Of a stretch of 64,000 bases of DNA, positions 28,062 through 36,485 are shown piece after piece; the stretch's first letter is position 1, and every line of letters starts with the position of its first letter. The notes under the pieces are model-generated. The model was not told the DNA's origin. It was given only the letters and a program-made list of their open reading frames with translations, and ran no database searches. The stretch spans positions 1,488,001-1,552,000 of the forward strand of contig NZ_CP125946.1 in NCBI RefSeq assembly GCF_030064065.1, written 5' to 3'. The stretch is from Rothia sp. SD9660Na. Its GTDB lineage: Bacteria > Actinomycetota > Actinomycetes > Actinomycetales > Micrococcaceae. The translations under genes were made by a program, and so were the position numbers.

Positions 28062-28348
28062 GTCTATCTCATTTCTCTATGTACTAAGAAAGGGTCTCCT
28101 ATCTAGAATAGGCACCCGGGAGTGTCACCTCTCACCCCGGCACCCCTTTATGCACCCGCCTGTGACATTTACCTCAGGGCTGCAAGCAGATTTTCGCTCA
28201 CAAACCCCTTGTATGACGCCCCATATCGTGGGAAAGTTATTGAGGTTCAAGTTTGGCTCCTTCTAGGAAAGGGGCCAGATTTTTTTGTTAGTCGCTGAGC
28301 TACTTTGCCTCAGCTTTAATCCGGTAAACCCTATAGGAGAGCATGCTA

Positions 28349-28597
28349 ATGGATTGGCGTAGCCGTGCTGCTTGTCTTGAGAAAGACCCTGAACTCTTTT
28401 TCCCCGTAGGAAACACCGGGCCCGCCCTTCTTCAGATTGAAGAAGCTAAGAATGTCTGCCGCAGCTGCACTGTGATGGATACCTGCCTGCAGTGGGCTAT
28501 CGAAACAGGCCAGGATTCTGGTGTGTGGGGCGGTATGAGTGAAGATGAGCGTCGCGCTATGAAGCGACGTGCTGCCCGAGCCCGCAGGGCCTCATAG
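28349..28597 (+). CDS. whiB1: WhiB-family iron-sulphur transcription factor (WhiB1-like)
   Basis: An 82-residue WhiB protein. The four cluster ligands are Cys9, Cys37, Cys40 and Cys46 (CRSCTVMDTC), followed by the turn GVWGG at about 58-62 and a basic DNA-binding tail KRRAARARR. WhiB1 binds a nitric-oxide-sensitive 4Fe-4S cluster and interacts with region 4 of the principal sigma factor. AGGAGA at 28335-28340 is eight bases from the ATG at 28349 but only two from an in-frame ATG at 28343, so the later start, giving MDWR as in the family, is preferred. Its convergent neighbour is the PdtaS kinase, as in many actinobacteria. Confidence 0.94.
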   Translation: MDWRSRAACLEKDPELFFPVGNTGPALLQIEEAKNVCRSCTVMDTCLQWAIETGQDSGVWGGMSEDERRAMKRRAARARRAS

Positions 28598-28623
28598 TAG
28601 CAACTTCATGTAAGTGTTCTTTA

Positions 28624-28662
28624 GGAGGGGCGAACCGGTGTACCGGTTCGCCCCTCCTTTTT
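28624..28662. terminator. Strong terminator between whiB1 and the histidine kinase gene
   Basis: A long perfect stem, GGAGGGGCGAACCGG with CCGGTTCGCCCCTCC around loop TGTA (28624-28657), is followed by TTTTT on the plus strand. It sits between two convergent genes. Confidence 0.93.
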
Positions 28663-28679
28663 ATGCAGCTTTCCTTTAG

Positions 28680-30221
28680 CTACACGATGGCAGCTTCAAT
28701 TGTCACCAGTGTTCCGCCTTCAGGAGCAAGACTCCAGTGAATAGTACCGTTGAGCTCGCTGGCTACCAGGGTTTTAACAATTTGAGTCCCTAGACCGGTT
28801 CCGCCGCCAGTTCCCTCTAGCTCTCTAATTTTTTCGGCGCTAATTCCGGGGCCACTATCTTGAACCGTCACCATAATGCTGTGCTCTTGCCCTTCTGAGT
28901 AGCGATGCTGGCAACCGAGGGTCACGGTACCGGTTTCTCCAGCTAAACCGTGTTCTACCGCGTTAGCCACAACCTCATTAATAATGAGGGCAAGGGGGGT
29001 GGCAATTTGGCTGGGTAGTTTTCCGAAGGACCCCTCGATCCGAGTGGTAACGTGCTGCCCTGGTGAGGCAAGCTCGGCAGCGAGCCTAAACTGTCGGCTA
29101 ATGAGGTCATCGAAGTCTACATCCTGAGTTAGCCCCTGGGAGAGGGCATCGTGTACCAGCGCGATAGTGGAGACACGGCGCATCGCCTGTTCCAGGCCTT
29201 CCTTCGCTTCGGGGGTGGTCATGCGTCTCGATTGCAGGCGAAGCAGGGCTGAAACGGTTTGAAGGTTATTTTTGACCCGGTGGTGGATTTCGCGGATAGT
29301 AGCGTCTTTCGACATCATCTCCTGTTCTCGGCGACGCAGCTCGGTAACGTCGCGGCAGAGCAGCAGAGCCCCGTAGCGTTCTTCGCCCAAACGTGAAAAA
29401 TGGCGCAGGGGGATGGCACGGAAGGTGACGTTTTTGCGGTTGGCTTTGATTTCTGCGCGCCAGGGCATGCGCCCGGTAAGAACCAGGGGTAGGGTTTCGT
29501 CCGCTTTCTCACCGGCAGGTAGCAGGGCCCGGGTGATATCGAGCAGGCTCGCACCGAGCATGTCACCTGCGTAGTTGAGACGCTTGTAGATAGACAGAGC
29601 ATTAGGTGAAGCGTAGGTAACCCGTCCGTCCGTATCAAGCATAACTAAGCCGTCGCTCACACGGGGGTTGCCGTGGGCCGTCCCAACGGGTGCGGAGAAC
29701 TCGGGCCAGGCACCGCGCGAGACCATCTGTAGAAGATGGTGGGAGACGTCGCGGTAGACCCGTTCCGCTTTCTGACGCTTTCGGGTACCCAGGCTCTCGC
29801 GGTGGACCGATAAGAGGGCTACGGGCCTGTCATTGCGTATCAGCGGAATGAACTCGGTGTCAAGGACAATATCGGTGAGGTTGTGCTCGTCATTGAGGGT
29901 CTTGGGGGTTTGACTGTTCCAGCTCGCAACCGCCCGCTCACAGAGGGCCGGGTCGAGCTCTTTGCCGACCCAGTCGGTGTGAAAAACCGTGTGGGTGGTG
30001 GAGGGGCGAATCTGGGCGAGGTTGATGAACCCAGCGGACGCCGGCAGCGGCTGGGAAAGGGAGAAGTAGCCCTCGATGGTGTCGGTTTGGGGCGCCCAGA
30101 GCATGAGGTCGCAGTAGCCGGTATCTGCAATAATTTGCCACTCGTTAGTGAGCAGGTGGAGCCACTCGATATCGCCCGGACCGTAAGCGCCGGTGCGCAT
30201 GAGGATTTCAGTGAGTGACAA
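28680..30221 (-). CDS. pdtaS: Sensor histidine kinase, PdtaS type
   Basis: A 513-residue soluble kinase. An N-terminal GAF-like domain (about residues 1-160) is followed by a PAS domain (about 185-300, LVMLDTDGRVTYASPNALSI). The HisKA_2 box is IHHRVKNNLQTVSALLRLQ with the phospho-accepting His at about 310. The HATPase domain (about 400-513) shows NEVVANAVEHG and GGGTGLGTQIV. PdtaS of mycobacteria phosphorylates PdtaR, an ANTAR-type antiterminator. No response regulator gene is adjacent, as usual for this system. No membrane helix is visible. It is convergent with whiB1. Confidence 0.9.
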   Translation of the reverse strand: MSLTEILMRTGAYGPGDIEWLHLLTNEWQIIADTGYCDLMLWAPQTDTIEGYFSLSQPLPASAGFINLAQIRPSTTHTVFHTDWVGKELDPALCERAVASWNSQTPKTLNDEHNLTDIVLDTEFIPLIRNDRPVALLSVHRESLGTRKRQKAERVYRDVSHHLLQMVSRGAWPEFSAPVGTAHGNPRVSDGLVMLDTDGRVTYASPNALSIYKRLNYAGDMLGASLLDITRALLPAGEKADETLPLVLTGRMPWRAEIKANRKNVTFRAIPLRHFSRLGEERYGALLLCRDVTELRRREQEMMSKDATIREIHHRVKNNLQTVSALLRLQSRRMTTPEAKEGLEQAMRRVSTIALVHDALSQGLTQDVDFDDLISRQFRLAAELASPGQHVTTRIEGSFGKLPSQIATPLALIINEVVANAVEHGLAGETGTVTLGCQHRYSEGQEHSIMVTVQDSGPGISAEKIRELEGTGGGTGLGTQIVKTLVASELNGTIHWSLAPEGGTLVTIEAAIV

Positions 30222-30252
30222 GGGGGCCTCCTGGTGGTCTGGGCAGGGTGGG

Positions 30253-31635
30253 TTAGGAGCGGGAGCGGCGGGTAAAGCGCACCCAGGGCTTCTTCTTTTC
30301 TACCATGCTCTGGCCCGGAGGGGGCGCTAGTGATGGGGTAGGTTTTCCAATCCCTAGGGCATTTCGGCTGGTGTCGGCGAGCGCCTGTAGCTGGCGGGCC
30401 AGTTCTGTCTGTGGGGCTGCTTCAAGAATTGTTGTTCCTGCTAGGCGGGCTTTATCAGCGGTTGCGCTGTCTTCTGGTAGCTGGGCTGCTATGGGCAGGC
30501 TGGGCCCGAATCGCTCCCAGGAGTGTTCGAGGGCGGCCTGGGCAGATGGACCTAGGGCCTCGGTGCGGACGCGGTTGAAGACAATGCTGATTCTTTGGTC
30601 AAAGGCTGGCCCAAGCACCTGGCTAAGGGCGTCGTAGGCTTTGATAAGACGCGGTACACCCACAAGGTCTGCTAGGCCAAGGGCTATCAGGTGGTCAGCT
30701 CGCGCCAGGCTGGTCAGGGTTGCGTCGTTTCGTTGGGGAGTCAAACCGTCAAAGCTCAGGGCTGGGTCTTCTTCAAGGCAGAAAGAGGTATCGATAACCA
30801 CCAGGTCGTATGTTGAAACCAGTGTATCGATTACAAGGTCGAGAGCGCTTGAGCGTACCTCTACCCAGCGATCTGGTCGGTTGATGCCGGTGATGATGTC
30901 GAAGTAGTGGGAGCGGTGCGAGACGGTGTGGGTAAGTTCTTTGAGCTGTTGCTGGGTTATGCCTCCACGGTCTGCGTGGTGACAGAGTTGGGCGAGACTT
31001 GAGTAGTCATCGGTAAGGCCTAGAGCAGCTCCCACGGACGCCCCGTAGGTATCTGCGTCAACCAAGCAAACCGAGTAGCCTGTTTCTGCGTAGGCTGCTG
31101 CCAGGTTGATGGCCAGGGTGGTGCGTCCCGGTGAACCGTAGGGGCCCCACACCGCCACCACCTTCCCTTCCGCAGGTGAGGGGGCAGGAGCGTCCTGCTT
31201 TTCGTCACCCCTTGTGGGGTGACTTTGAGCCCGGGCAGAGAGGGCAGGCTCCTCGTTCTGAGCCTGGTTGGCCTGCTCACCGGTCTGCTCTGAATTTAGC
31301 AGGGTATCGACGGCCTTTTCGATCTCGCTAACGATCTCGGCGGTGTCGGCTAGAGAGTCAATCGGGTAGATGCCTTCTATAGGAGGCTGGGTTCCCTGGT
31401 CATTGACAAGACACACTGCCACCTCAAGGTGGTGCAGGGACTTGACCATGGAAAGAGTGAGCTCTTCTCCCCCGGTCACGATCAGCACAGCGCGGGCAAG
31501 GCCGCTTTGGGCAAGTCCCAGCATTTCACCGATATCGTGCACGTGCCTGACCACGCTCACCTGGCCACGCTGAGATTCAATGGCTGAAACGAAACGTCCG
31601 CCCTCATCACCAACAACAACGATAGGAACCTGCAT
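30253..31635 (-). CDS. CpaE/TadZ-like ParA-family ATPase
   Basis: A 460-residue protein with a receiver-like N-terminal domain (about residues 1-110), a disordered acidic linker, and a MinD/ParA ATPase domain from about residue 160. Its P-loop reads VWGPYGSPGRTTLAINLA, so the KGGxGK signature is replaced by a GSPGRT form, a variation known in actinobacterial CpaE-like proteins. VCLVDADTYGASVG follows. The start ATG at 31635 overlaps the cpaB stop as TAATG and is preceded by GGGAGG; a longer frame has no site. CpaE/TadZ proteins localise Flp pilus assembly; here it lies about 12 kb from the tad operon. Confidence 0.85.
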   Translation of the reverse strand: MQVPIVVVGDEGGRFVSAIESQRGQVSVVRHVHDIGEMLGLAQSGLARAVLIVTGGEELTLSMVKSLHHLEVAVCLVNDQGTQPPIEGIYPIDSLADTAEIVSEIEKAVDTLLNSEQTGEQANQAQNEEPALSARAQSHPTRGDEKQDAPAPSPAEGKVVAVWGPYGSPGRTTLAINLAAAYAETGYSVCLVDADTYGASVGAALGLTDDYSSLAQLCHHADRGGITQQQLKELTHTVSHRSHYFDIITGINRPDRWVEVRSSALDLVIDTLVSTYDLVVIDTSFCLEEDPALSFDGLTPQRNDATLTSLARADHLIALGLADLVGVPRLIKAYDALSQVLGPAFDQRISIVFNRVRTEALGPSAQAALEHSWERFGPSLPIAAQLPEDSATADKARLAGTTILEAAPQTELARQLQALADTSRNALGIGKPTPSLAPPPGQSMVEKKKPWVRFTRRSRS

Positions 31636-32282
31636 TAGTTTCCTCCCGGTGTGTAGGCCGACGGAACCAGGCTGATGACAGCTCCCTTGCTGGTGGCACC
31701 GAGAACTGTGGGCAGGACGTCCTGGTTTACCCACAGTTCAACAGCCGAACGTCCGGTTCCTCCAATCACAGATTCTTGGGCCGTTACAGAATGCACCTCG
31801 GCTGACTCTGCGATGACCACGGGATCACCGTACGAGTTGGCCCCCTCTGTTTTGTAGGCAACCCAAATATCTACCCGATTGCCAGGAACATACTCGGCTA
31901 CCGCGTACTGATCAAGCAGCAAGGTAACGAGCCTGCGTCCATCGCTTACCTCGGTGGACAGCGACCGGGGTGAGAGAAGCTCCCCCGCAGCTAGCGGACG
32001 GGTAGCTACCGATCCGTCAGCAATTACTTGCTCCGCCGAAAGGTAGAGACCTGCTGATTCACCTAGCTTGACCTGGGCAGTTGTCACGTTATCGGTGGTA
32101 ATTTTTTCGCCAATACCGATATCTTTACTGGCAACATAGTAGGGCTGAGTCTGATTAGTAGCTCGGATAAGGCCGACAACGCCCAGAACCGAGAGAAGAA
32201 TAATTAGGACGCCCGCCAGCAGCTTAGGGTCGCGGAACCCCGGCTTTTTGAAACGGGGAGCAAGATTTTCTTGAGCCGTCAT
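31635..32282 (-). CDS. CpaB/RcpC-like SAF-domain protein
   Basis: A 215-residue protein with an N-terminal membrane helix (about residues 20-40, LLAGVLIILLSVLGVVGLI) and an exported SAF domain (about 45-115) with IGEKITTDNVTTAQV and ATRPLAAGELLSPRSL. The C-terminal part resembles the RcpC/CpaB domain of Flp pilus systems. It overlaps the CpaE-like gene by one base, so the two are coupled. It likely stabilises the pilus at the cell surface, although the monoderm envelope has no secretin partner. Confidence 0.82.
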   Translation of the reverse strand: MTAQENLAPRFKKPGFRDPKLLAGVLIILLSVLGVVGLIRATNQTQPYYVASKDIGIGEKITTDNVTTAQVKLGESAGLYLSAEQVIADGSVATRPLAAGELLSPRSLSTEVSDGRRLVTLLLDQYAVAEYVPGNRVDIWVAYKTEGANSYGDPVVIAESAEVHSVTAQESVIGGTGRSAVELWVNQDVLPTVLGATSKGAVISLVPSAYTPGGN

Positions 32283-32494
32283 GACACCTCTTTGAGTCAG
32301 GAAGTTTTCTTCGTTGACAGCAGTTTCCCTAATCAGAGCACCAGTTTCAAAAATTGCACGTATTTTTGACTAAGGTTACGCAAAATCAAGCAAGTTATCC
32401 ACAGGCCTTGCTTCTTCTATCAGGGTAGTTCAAAATGCACTAAACTAAAGCAAAGACTCCCCCATCTACTCCCCCGTTTCAGAAGGAACCAGAC

Positions 32495-32725
32495 ATGGTT
32501 GAACAGCGCTTTCTCACACTGACCGACGTCGGTGAAATTCTCAATATATCCCCCAGCCAAACTCGCGCCCTGGTGCGCTCAGGGGAACTGAAGGCCATCC
32601 AGATTGGCGGCAGAAACCAGTGGCGGGTTGAAAAGAGCATGCTCGAAGCATATATCAGCGAGCGCTATGCGATGACCGAAGAAGCCATTCGGGCCGAGCA
32701 GGCCGAACGAGCCGATGTCTCCTAA
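32495..32725 (+). CDS. Excisionase-family HTH regulator (BldC-like)
   Basis: A 76-residue protein with the MerR-type winged helix of the excisionase/BldC group: LTLTDVGEILNISPSQTRALV followed by GELKAIQIGGRNQWRVEKSMLE (about residues 7-50). The C-terminal tail is acidic. BldC controls development in Streptomyces; the role here is unknown but it is conserved next to LysM and Rv3235 genes in Micrococcaceae. AGAAGGAAC precedes the ATG. No integrase is nearby, so a phage excisionase is unlikely. Confidence 0.85.
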   Translation: MVEQRFLTLTDVGEILNISPSQTRALVRSGELKAIQIGGRNQWRVEKSMLEAYISERYAMTEEAIRAEQAERADVS

Positions 32726-32735
32726 AACAGACTGT

Positions 32736-33293
32736 TTATCCCGCTACCCTGATAGCGGCGATTGAGGTGAAGAGGACGCAGCGTGGAGTTCCCCGAGTTC
32801 CGCGGGCGTCCTCTTTATGCGCCTGCAGCCCCACGATTTCACAGTAGTCAGCACCAACTGCCCACACTTTACCTGCACTGGTGAGACCCGTTCCCCCTGC
32901 ATGATAAATGTGAATATCACGCTGGGCTGCACTGAGAGCCCGTAGGGCAGATCCCAGCGTGAGCTTGCGAGACACTTCATGAGCTTCGCCCACGGCCTGG
33001 TGGTTTCCACCCTCCCAGTAAAGGAGGTGCGCAAGCGGAAGAATGAGGCCGCCGGCGTCCGTTTCTAGCTGAAGCCAACCCAGCCCTAAGGTCTCCAATC
33101 TCCCCCGCCAAATATCTCCAGTAGACCCGTGAATAGTCAGCAGCTGCCCAAGCTGGGCTGCCAAACGGTCAGCCACGGTGACTCGAGAAAGCTCTATCTG
33201 GCGGAGCTCGCGAGCATCCGCCTCGTAATCTCGGTGTTTCTGTGCTTCCATCTGGATTTCGTAATCACGGAAGAGCAAATCTAGGTGTGCCAT
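32736..33293 (-). CDS. Hypothetical protein
   Basis: A 185-residue soluble protein with no recognised family. The N-terminus is helical and charged (FRDYEIQMEAQKHRDYEADA). The rest contains predicted beta-rich segments (TIHGSTGDIWRGRLETLGLGWLQL) that could form a small SH3-like barrel. The longest frame begins at 33392 but its first 33 residues come from an AT-rich promoter-like region; I chose the ATG at 33293. It is convergent with the BldC-like gene and divergent from the LysM gene. Confidence 0.6.
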   Translation of the reverse strand: MAHLDLLFRDYEIQMEAQKHRDYEADARELRQIELSRVTVADRLAAQLGQLLTIHGSTGDIWRGRLETLGLGWLQLETDAGGLILPLAHLLYWEGGNHQAVGEAHEVSRKLTLGSALRALSAAQRDIHIYHAGGTGLTSAGKVWAVGADYCEIVGLQAHKEDARGTRGTPRCVLFTSIAAIRVAG

Positions 33294-33426
33294 GCACTGA
33301 GGATACCCCGACAACGAAAATTTGTTGAAAAATTTGCTACAAACCTCTTGAATCCAGCGCAAAGGGAAGTAATATGATGCATAAATCATCAAACTACATC
33401 AAATGACATAATTTGAGGTGAAAGAA

Positions 33427-34254
33427 GTGGCATCGCGATTTTTTGCCCTATGCACAGCCAATCTGATTCCCCTCCTAGCACTGGGCGGGGCTGGCGCCTC
33501 CGGCATGCTGCTTCACTCACTTCTGAGCGAAGGGAATCAAGACCTAGGGCTCACTTCTCGTAGCCTGGGCACCTGGATGAGCCTGCTAGTCTGTGCTATC
33601 GCTGGCGTGCTTTGCCTCTGCATCGCTCTCTGGTGGCTAGCTGGTTTAGTCTTCTACTACAGCGCCCTAGCTCGCGCCCGACGCTCTACCCTACACATAC
33701 AACTTCCGGTCTGGGCCCCGGGACTCCTCAAAACACTTGCGGGAGCTTCTTTAGGCCTGGGGGCTTTGGCCCCCACCCAGGCCTATGCCCTACCCTCTGA
33801 GCAAGCTATCTCGGTAACAGCAAGAGTTCACAACGGCGAAACAAGCTCACCCCTATTCCCACAGGCTTCTCAAATTACTCACGACGTCGAGGCCTTACCA
33901 GCTGACCCCACCCCAGTGTCTGCTACTTCACCCCTCTTTTCCCCAGGACAAACCCAGGAACGAGCAACAGTCACGGTTCTCCCCGTTACGACAAGGAGCT
34001 ACCAGCCCATTTCACCCCTCTTCGGGGGTGGTACTCGCGTGCAGCCAGACTTTTCAGAAGACGTAGCAGCTACTACCTATACCGTGGCCCCGGGTGACTC
34101 GCTCTGGAGTATTGCAGAAGACCAACTAACTCCCGATGCCTCAGGCGCTGAAGTGCTAGCACTCGTGCACACTATCTGGCAACTCAACCAAAAGACCATC
34201 CCCACCCTGGACACCCTAATTTTCCCAGGTCAAACGATTACCCTACCCCGCTAG
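33427..34254 (+). CDS. LysM-domain membrane protein
   Basis: A 275-residue protein. Two N-terminal membrane helices (about residues 10-30 and 50-75) and a third hydrophobic stretch (about 100-120, LKTLAGASLGLGALAPTQAYA, which resembles a signal cleavage site) precede an exported linker. The linker carries three spaced SPLF units (SSPLFPQ, TSPLFSPG, ISPLFGGG). A C-terminal LysM domain (about 215-275, TYTVAPGDSLWSIAEDQL to FPGQTITLP) should bind peptidoglycan. GAGGTG is six bases before the GTG at 33427; another GTG nine bases earlier overlaps that site. It is cotranscribed with the Rv3235 homologue. Confidence 0.83.
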   Translation: MASRFFALCTANLIPLLALGGAGASGMLLHSLLSEGNQDLGLTSRSLGTWMSLLVCAIAGVLCLCIALWWLAGLVFYYSALARARRSTLHIQLPVWAPGLLKTLAGASLGLGALAPTQAYALPSEQAISVTARVHNGETSSPLFPQASQITHDVEALPADPTPVSATSPLFSPGQTQERATVTVLPVTTRSYQPISPLFGGGTRVQPDFSEDVAATTYTVAPGDSLWSIAEDQLTPDASGAEVLALVHTIWQLNQKTIPTLDTLIFPGQTITLPR

Positions 34255-34274
34255 GTTTTGCAAAGGAGCACACC

Positions 34275-34778
34275 GTGAAAACCGCCTTCCCAGAACGCGA
34301 TGACCGCAAATACATCATCGTCGAAGCTACCGAATACGCCGAAAAATATGCACCCTACTTTGAAAAGGGTCAGCCAGCAGAACCCGCCGTCAGCCTCTCC
34401 TTTATCGATCAAGAAGAGCAGGCCCTTGAGCAACTGGGGGTTCGCATTGGCACCGCTGCCATCGAAGTTTTCATGGGGCGCAGGCCTCAACACCATCTAG
34501 CTCCCTGGATGACAGCCGGCTGCTACCGCACCCTAGAAAAGCAGCTTGAACAGGCAAAAGCCGCCATTCGCTACCGGCAGCGTCATTACCCCCAGGCCTT
34601 TTACCCCAGCAAGCCACCTGCTGTAATCCGCCCGCGACGCATCATCGTCCAGAAGGTTGCTGAGACTGCCTATGAAATGAGTTTGCTGGTGACCGACGAC
34701 GTCCGCACCCGGGCCGTAGCCCTACGGGCAGAACGCAAACGGGGCAACTGGAAAATCGCCGCCCTCGCCATCGCATAA
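34275..34778 (+). CDS. Rv3235 family protein
   Basis: A 167-residue homologue of mycobacterial Rv3235, a family of unknown function usually found upstream of secA in actinobacteria. The core (about residues 50-165) includes GRRPQHHLAPWMTAGCYR and PRRIIVQKVAETAYEMSLLV followed by RKRGNWKIAALAIA. No membrane helix is present. Start is GTG nine bases after AAAGGAG. It follows the LysM gene by 20 bases. In this window secA does not follow; a convergent sigma factor gene does. Confidence 0.83.
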   Translation: MKTAFPERDDRKYIIVEATEYAEKYAPYFEKGQPAEPAVSLSFIDQEEQALEQLGVRIGTAAIEVFMGRRPQHHLAPWMTAGCYRTLEKQLEQAKAAIRYRQRHYPQAFYPSKPPAVIRPRRIIVQKVAETAYEMSLLVTDDVRTRAVALRAERKRGNWKIAALAIA

Positions 34779-34830
34779 CTCCCAGTTATCCGGCGGCTCC
34801 CACCTTCTCTTATGCCAGCCCCATCAAAAG

Positions 34831-34870
34831 GGCGGGTGCCCTCGAGCTAGAAGGCTCGAGGGCACCCGCC
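34831..34870. terminator. Terminator between Rv3235-family gene and sigA
   Basis: A perfect 16-bp stem, GGCGGGTGCCCTCGAG with CTCGAGGGCACCCGCC (34831-34846 and 34855-34870). On the minus strand it is followed by CTTTTGAT, so it mainly serves sigA. Confidence 0.85.
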
Positions 34871-34896
34871 TGTACCATATCTACAGTAACCGGTTT

Positions 34897-36240
34897 TTAG
34901 TCTAGGTAGTCACGCAGAACCTGAGAACGGCTGGGGTGACGGAGCTTAGACATAGTCTTTGATTCAATCTGGCGAATGCGTTCGCGGGTAACGCCATAGA
35001 CCTTGCCGATTTCGTCAAGGGTCTTGGGCTGCCCGTCGGTCATACCAAAGCGCATAGCGACCACGCCTGCTTCACGCTCAGAGAGGGTATCAAGAACCGA
35101 GTGCAGCTGCTCCTGGAGAAGGGTGAATGAGACAGCATCAGCAGGTACTACCGCTTCGGAGTCCTCAATCAGGTCGCCAAACTCAGAGTCGCCGTCCTCA
35201 CCCAGAGGGGTGTGCAGGGAAATCGGCTCGCGGCCGTACTTCTGAACCTCGATGACCTTTTCGGGGGTCATATCGAGTTCCTTGGCGAGCTCTTCAGGGG
35301 TGGGTTCGCGGCCCAGATCCTGCAGCATCTGACGCTGGACACGGGCCAGCTTGTTGATCACTTCAACCATATGCACGGGGATGCGGATGGTACGGGCCTG
35401 GTCAGCCATTGCACGGGTGATAGCCTGACGAATCCACCAGGTTGCGTAGGTTGAGAACTTGAAGCCCTTTGAGTAGTCGAACTTCTCAACGGCTCGAATC
35501 AGACCCAGGTTACCTTCCTGAATCAGGTCGAGGAAGAGCATACCGCGGCCGGTGTAACGCTTAGCTAGTGAGACCACCAGACGCAGGTTGGCTTCCAGCA
35601 GGTGGTTCTTGGCGCGACGGCCATCGTGAATTACCCAGCGCAGTTCCTTCTTGAGCTGCGGGTCCATATCGGGGTTCTCTTTGAGCTTGTGCTCGGCGTA
35701 GAGGCCTGCCTCAATACGCATAGCCAGGTCGACTTCCTGCTCAGCGTTCAGCAGGGCAACCTTACCGATCTGCTTGAGGTAGTCCTTGACGGGGTCTGCG
35801 GTAGCACCGGGGGTGACGACGCGGACGGCAGGAGCGTCGTCTTCATCGTTGTTGGTCAGGACGAAACCAGAGCCCTTAGCTGCTACAGCTTCGGCTTCTT
35901 TCTTCTCTTCCTTGGTGACAGAGTCTGCCTCGTCTTCATCATCGTCTTCATCGACATCTTCGATGTCGTCGGTATCGAGGTCCTCGTCGTCCAGATTGAT
36001 ATCGTCGTCGGCGAAATCGTCGTCCTCGCCCTTAGCTTTGCGGCTCTTCTTGGGGGCAGCCTTCTTAGCTGCGGTCTTCTTGGGGGCTCGCTGAGGTGCG
36101 GCGCTTTCTTCGTCGTCTGCTTCTACGGCGTCTGCTGCCTCGTCAGCCTTTTTTGCTTTGGCGCGAGTTGAGGTTTTTTTAGCGGTGGCTTTGGTTGCAG
36201 CGGTTTCGCTGGTTGCTTTCTTGCGTGCGGCTGGTGACAC
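34897..36240 (-). CDS. sigA: Principal RNA polymerase sigma factor (sigma-70, RpoD/SigA)
   Basis: A 447-residue group 1 sigma factor. The N-terminal 150 residues are Lys/Ala-rich then strongly acidic, typical of actinobacterial SigA/HrdB. Region 1.2 ([21 protein letters not shown]), region 2 ([21 protein letters not shown]) and region 4 ([20 protein letters not shown]) are intact. The longest frame begins at 36297; I prefer the GTG at 36240 because AAAGG lies six bases before it and the longer N-terminus is not family-like. WhiB1 at 28349 is a likely interaction partner by homology. Confidence 0.95.
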   Translation of the reverse strand: MSPAARKKATSETAATKATAKKTSTRAKAKKADEAADAVEADDEESAAPQRAPKKTAAKKAAPKKSRKAKGEDDDFADDDINLDDEDLDTDDIEDVDEDDDEDEADSVTKEEKKEAEAVAAKGSGFVLTNNDEDDAPAVRVVTPGATADPVKDYLKQIGKVALLNAEQEVDLAMRIEAGLYAEHKLKENPDMDPQLKKELRWVIHDGRRAKNHLLEANLRLVVSLAKRYTGRGMLFLDLIQEGNLGLIRAVEKFDYSKGFKFSTYATWWIRQAITRAMADQARTIRIPVHMVEVINKLARVQRQMLQDLGREPTPEELAKELDMTPEKVIEVQKYGREPISLHTPLGEDGDSEFGDLIEDSEAVVPADAVSFTLLQEQLHSVLDTLSEREAGVVAMRFGMTDGQPKTLDEIGKVYGVTRERIRQIESKTMSKLRHPSRSQVLRDYLD

Positions 36241-36485
36241 AGAAAACCTTTCTGAGCTAGTTGACCGTAGCGAGTGTGATGCGGTGTTCGCGGTCAAAAC
36301 ACCTAAGACCCTGTCAAGTGATCGATTCGCACAATACAGTTTCCAGGGTATCTATCGGTGGGTATAACGCCCGGATAGGGGCTTCTATTCCCGATAGGAA
36401 GCTGTATTTTTGAGAGATACTTTGAGCGGGGTCAGTAGTCAAGTATGACATGTTTTAGGTTTTCTAGCGAAGAAGGCACGGACGC

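Noticed and set aside
28140..28200. Possible CRP-type site TGTGACATTTACCTCA upstream of whiB1
   Set aside because: Only the left half matches TGTGA-N6-TCACA well, so the evidence is too weak although mycobacterial whiB1 is CRP-regulated.
32495..32725. Phage excisionase and thus a prophage or integrative element
   Set aside because: The small HTH protein is BldC-like and sits in a conserved chromosomal neighbourhood; no integrase, attachment repeat or phage gene is nearby.
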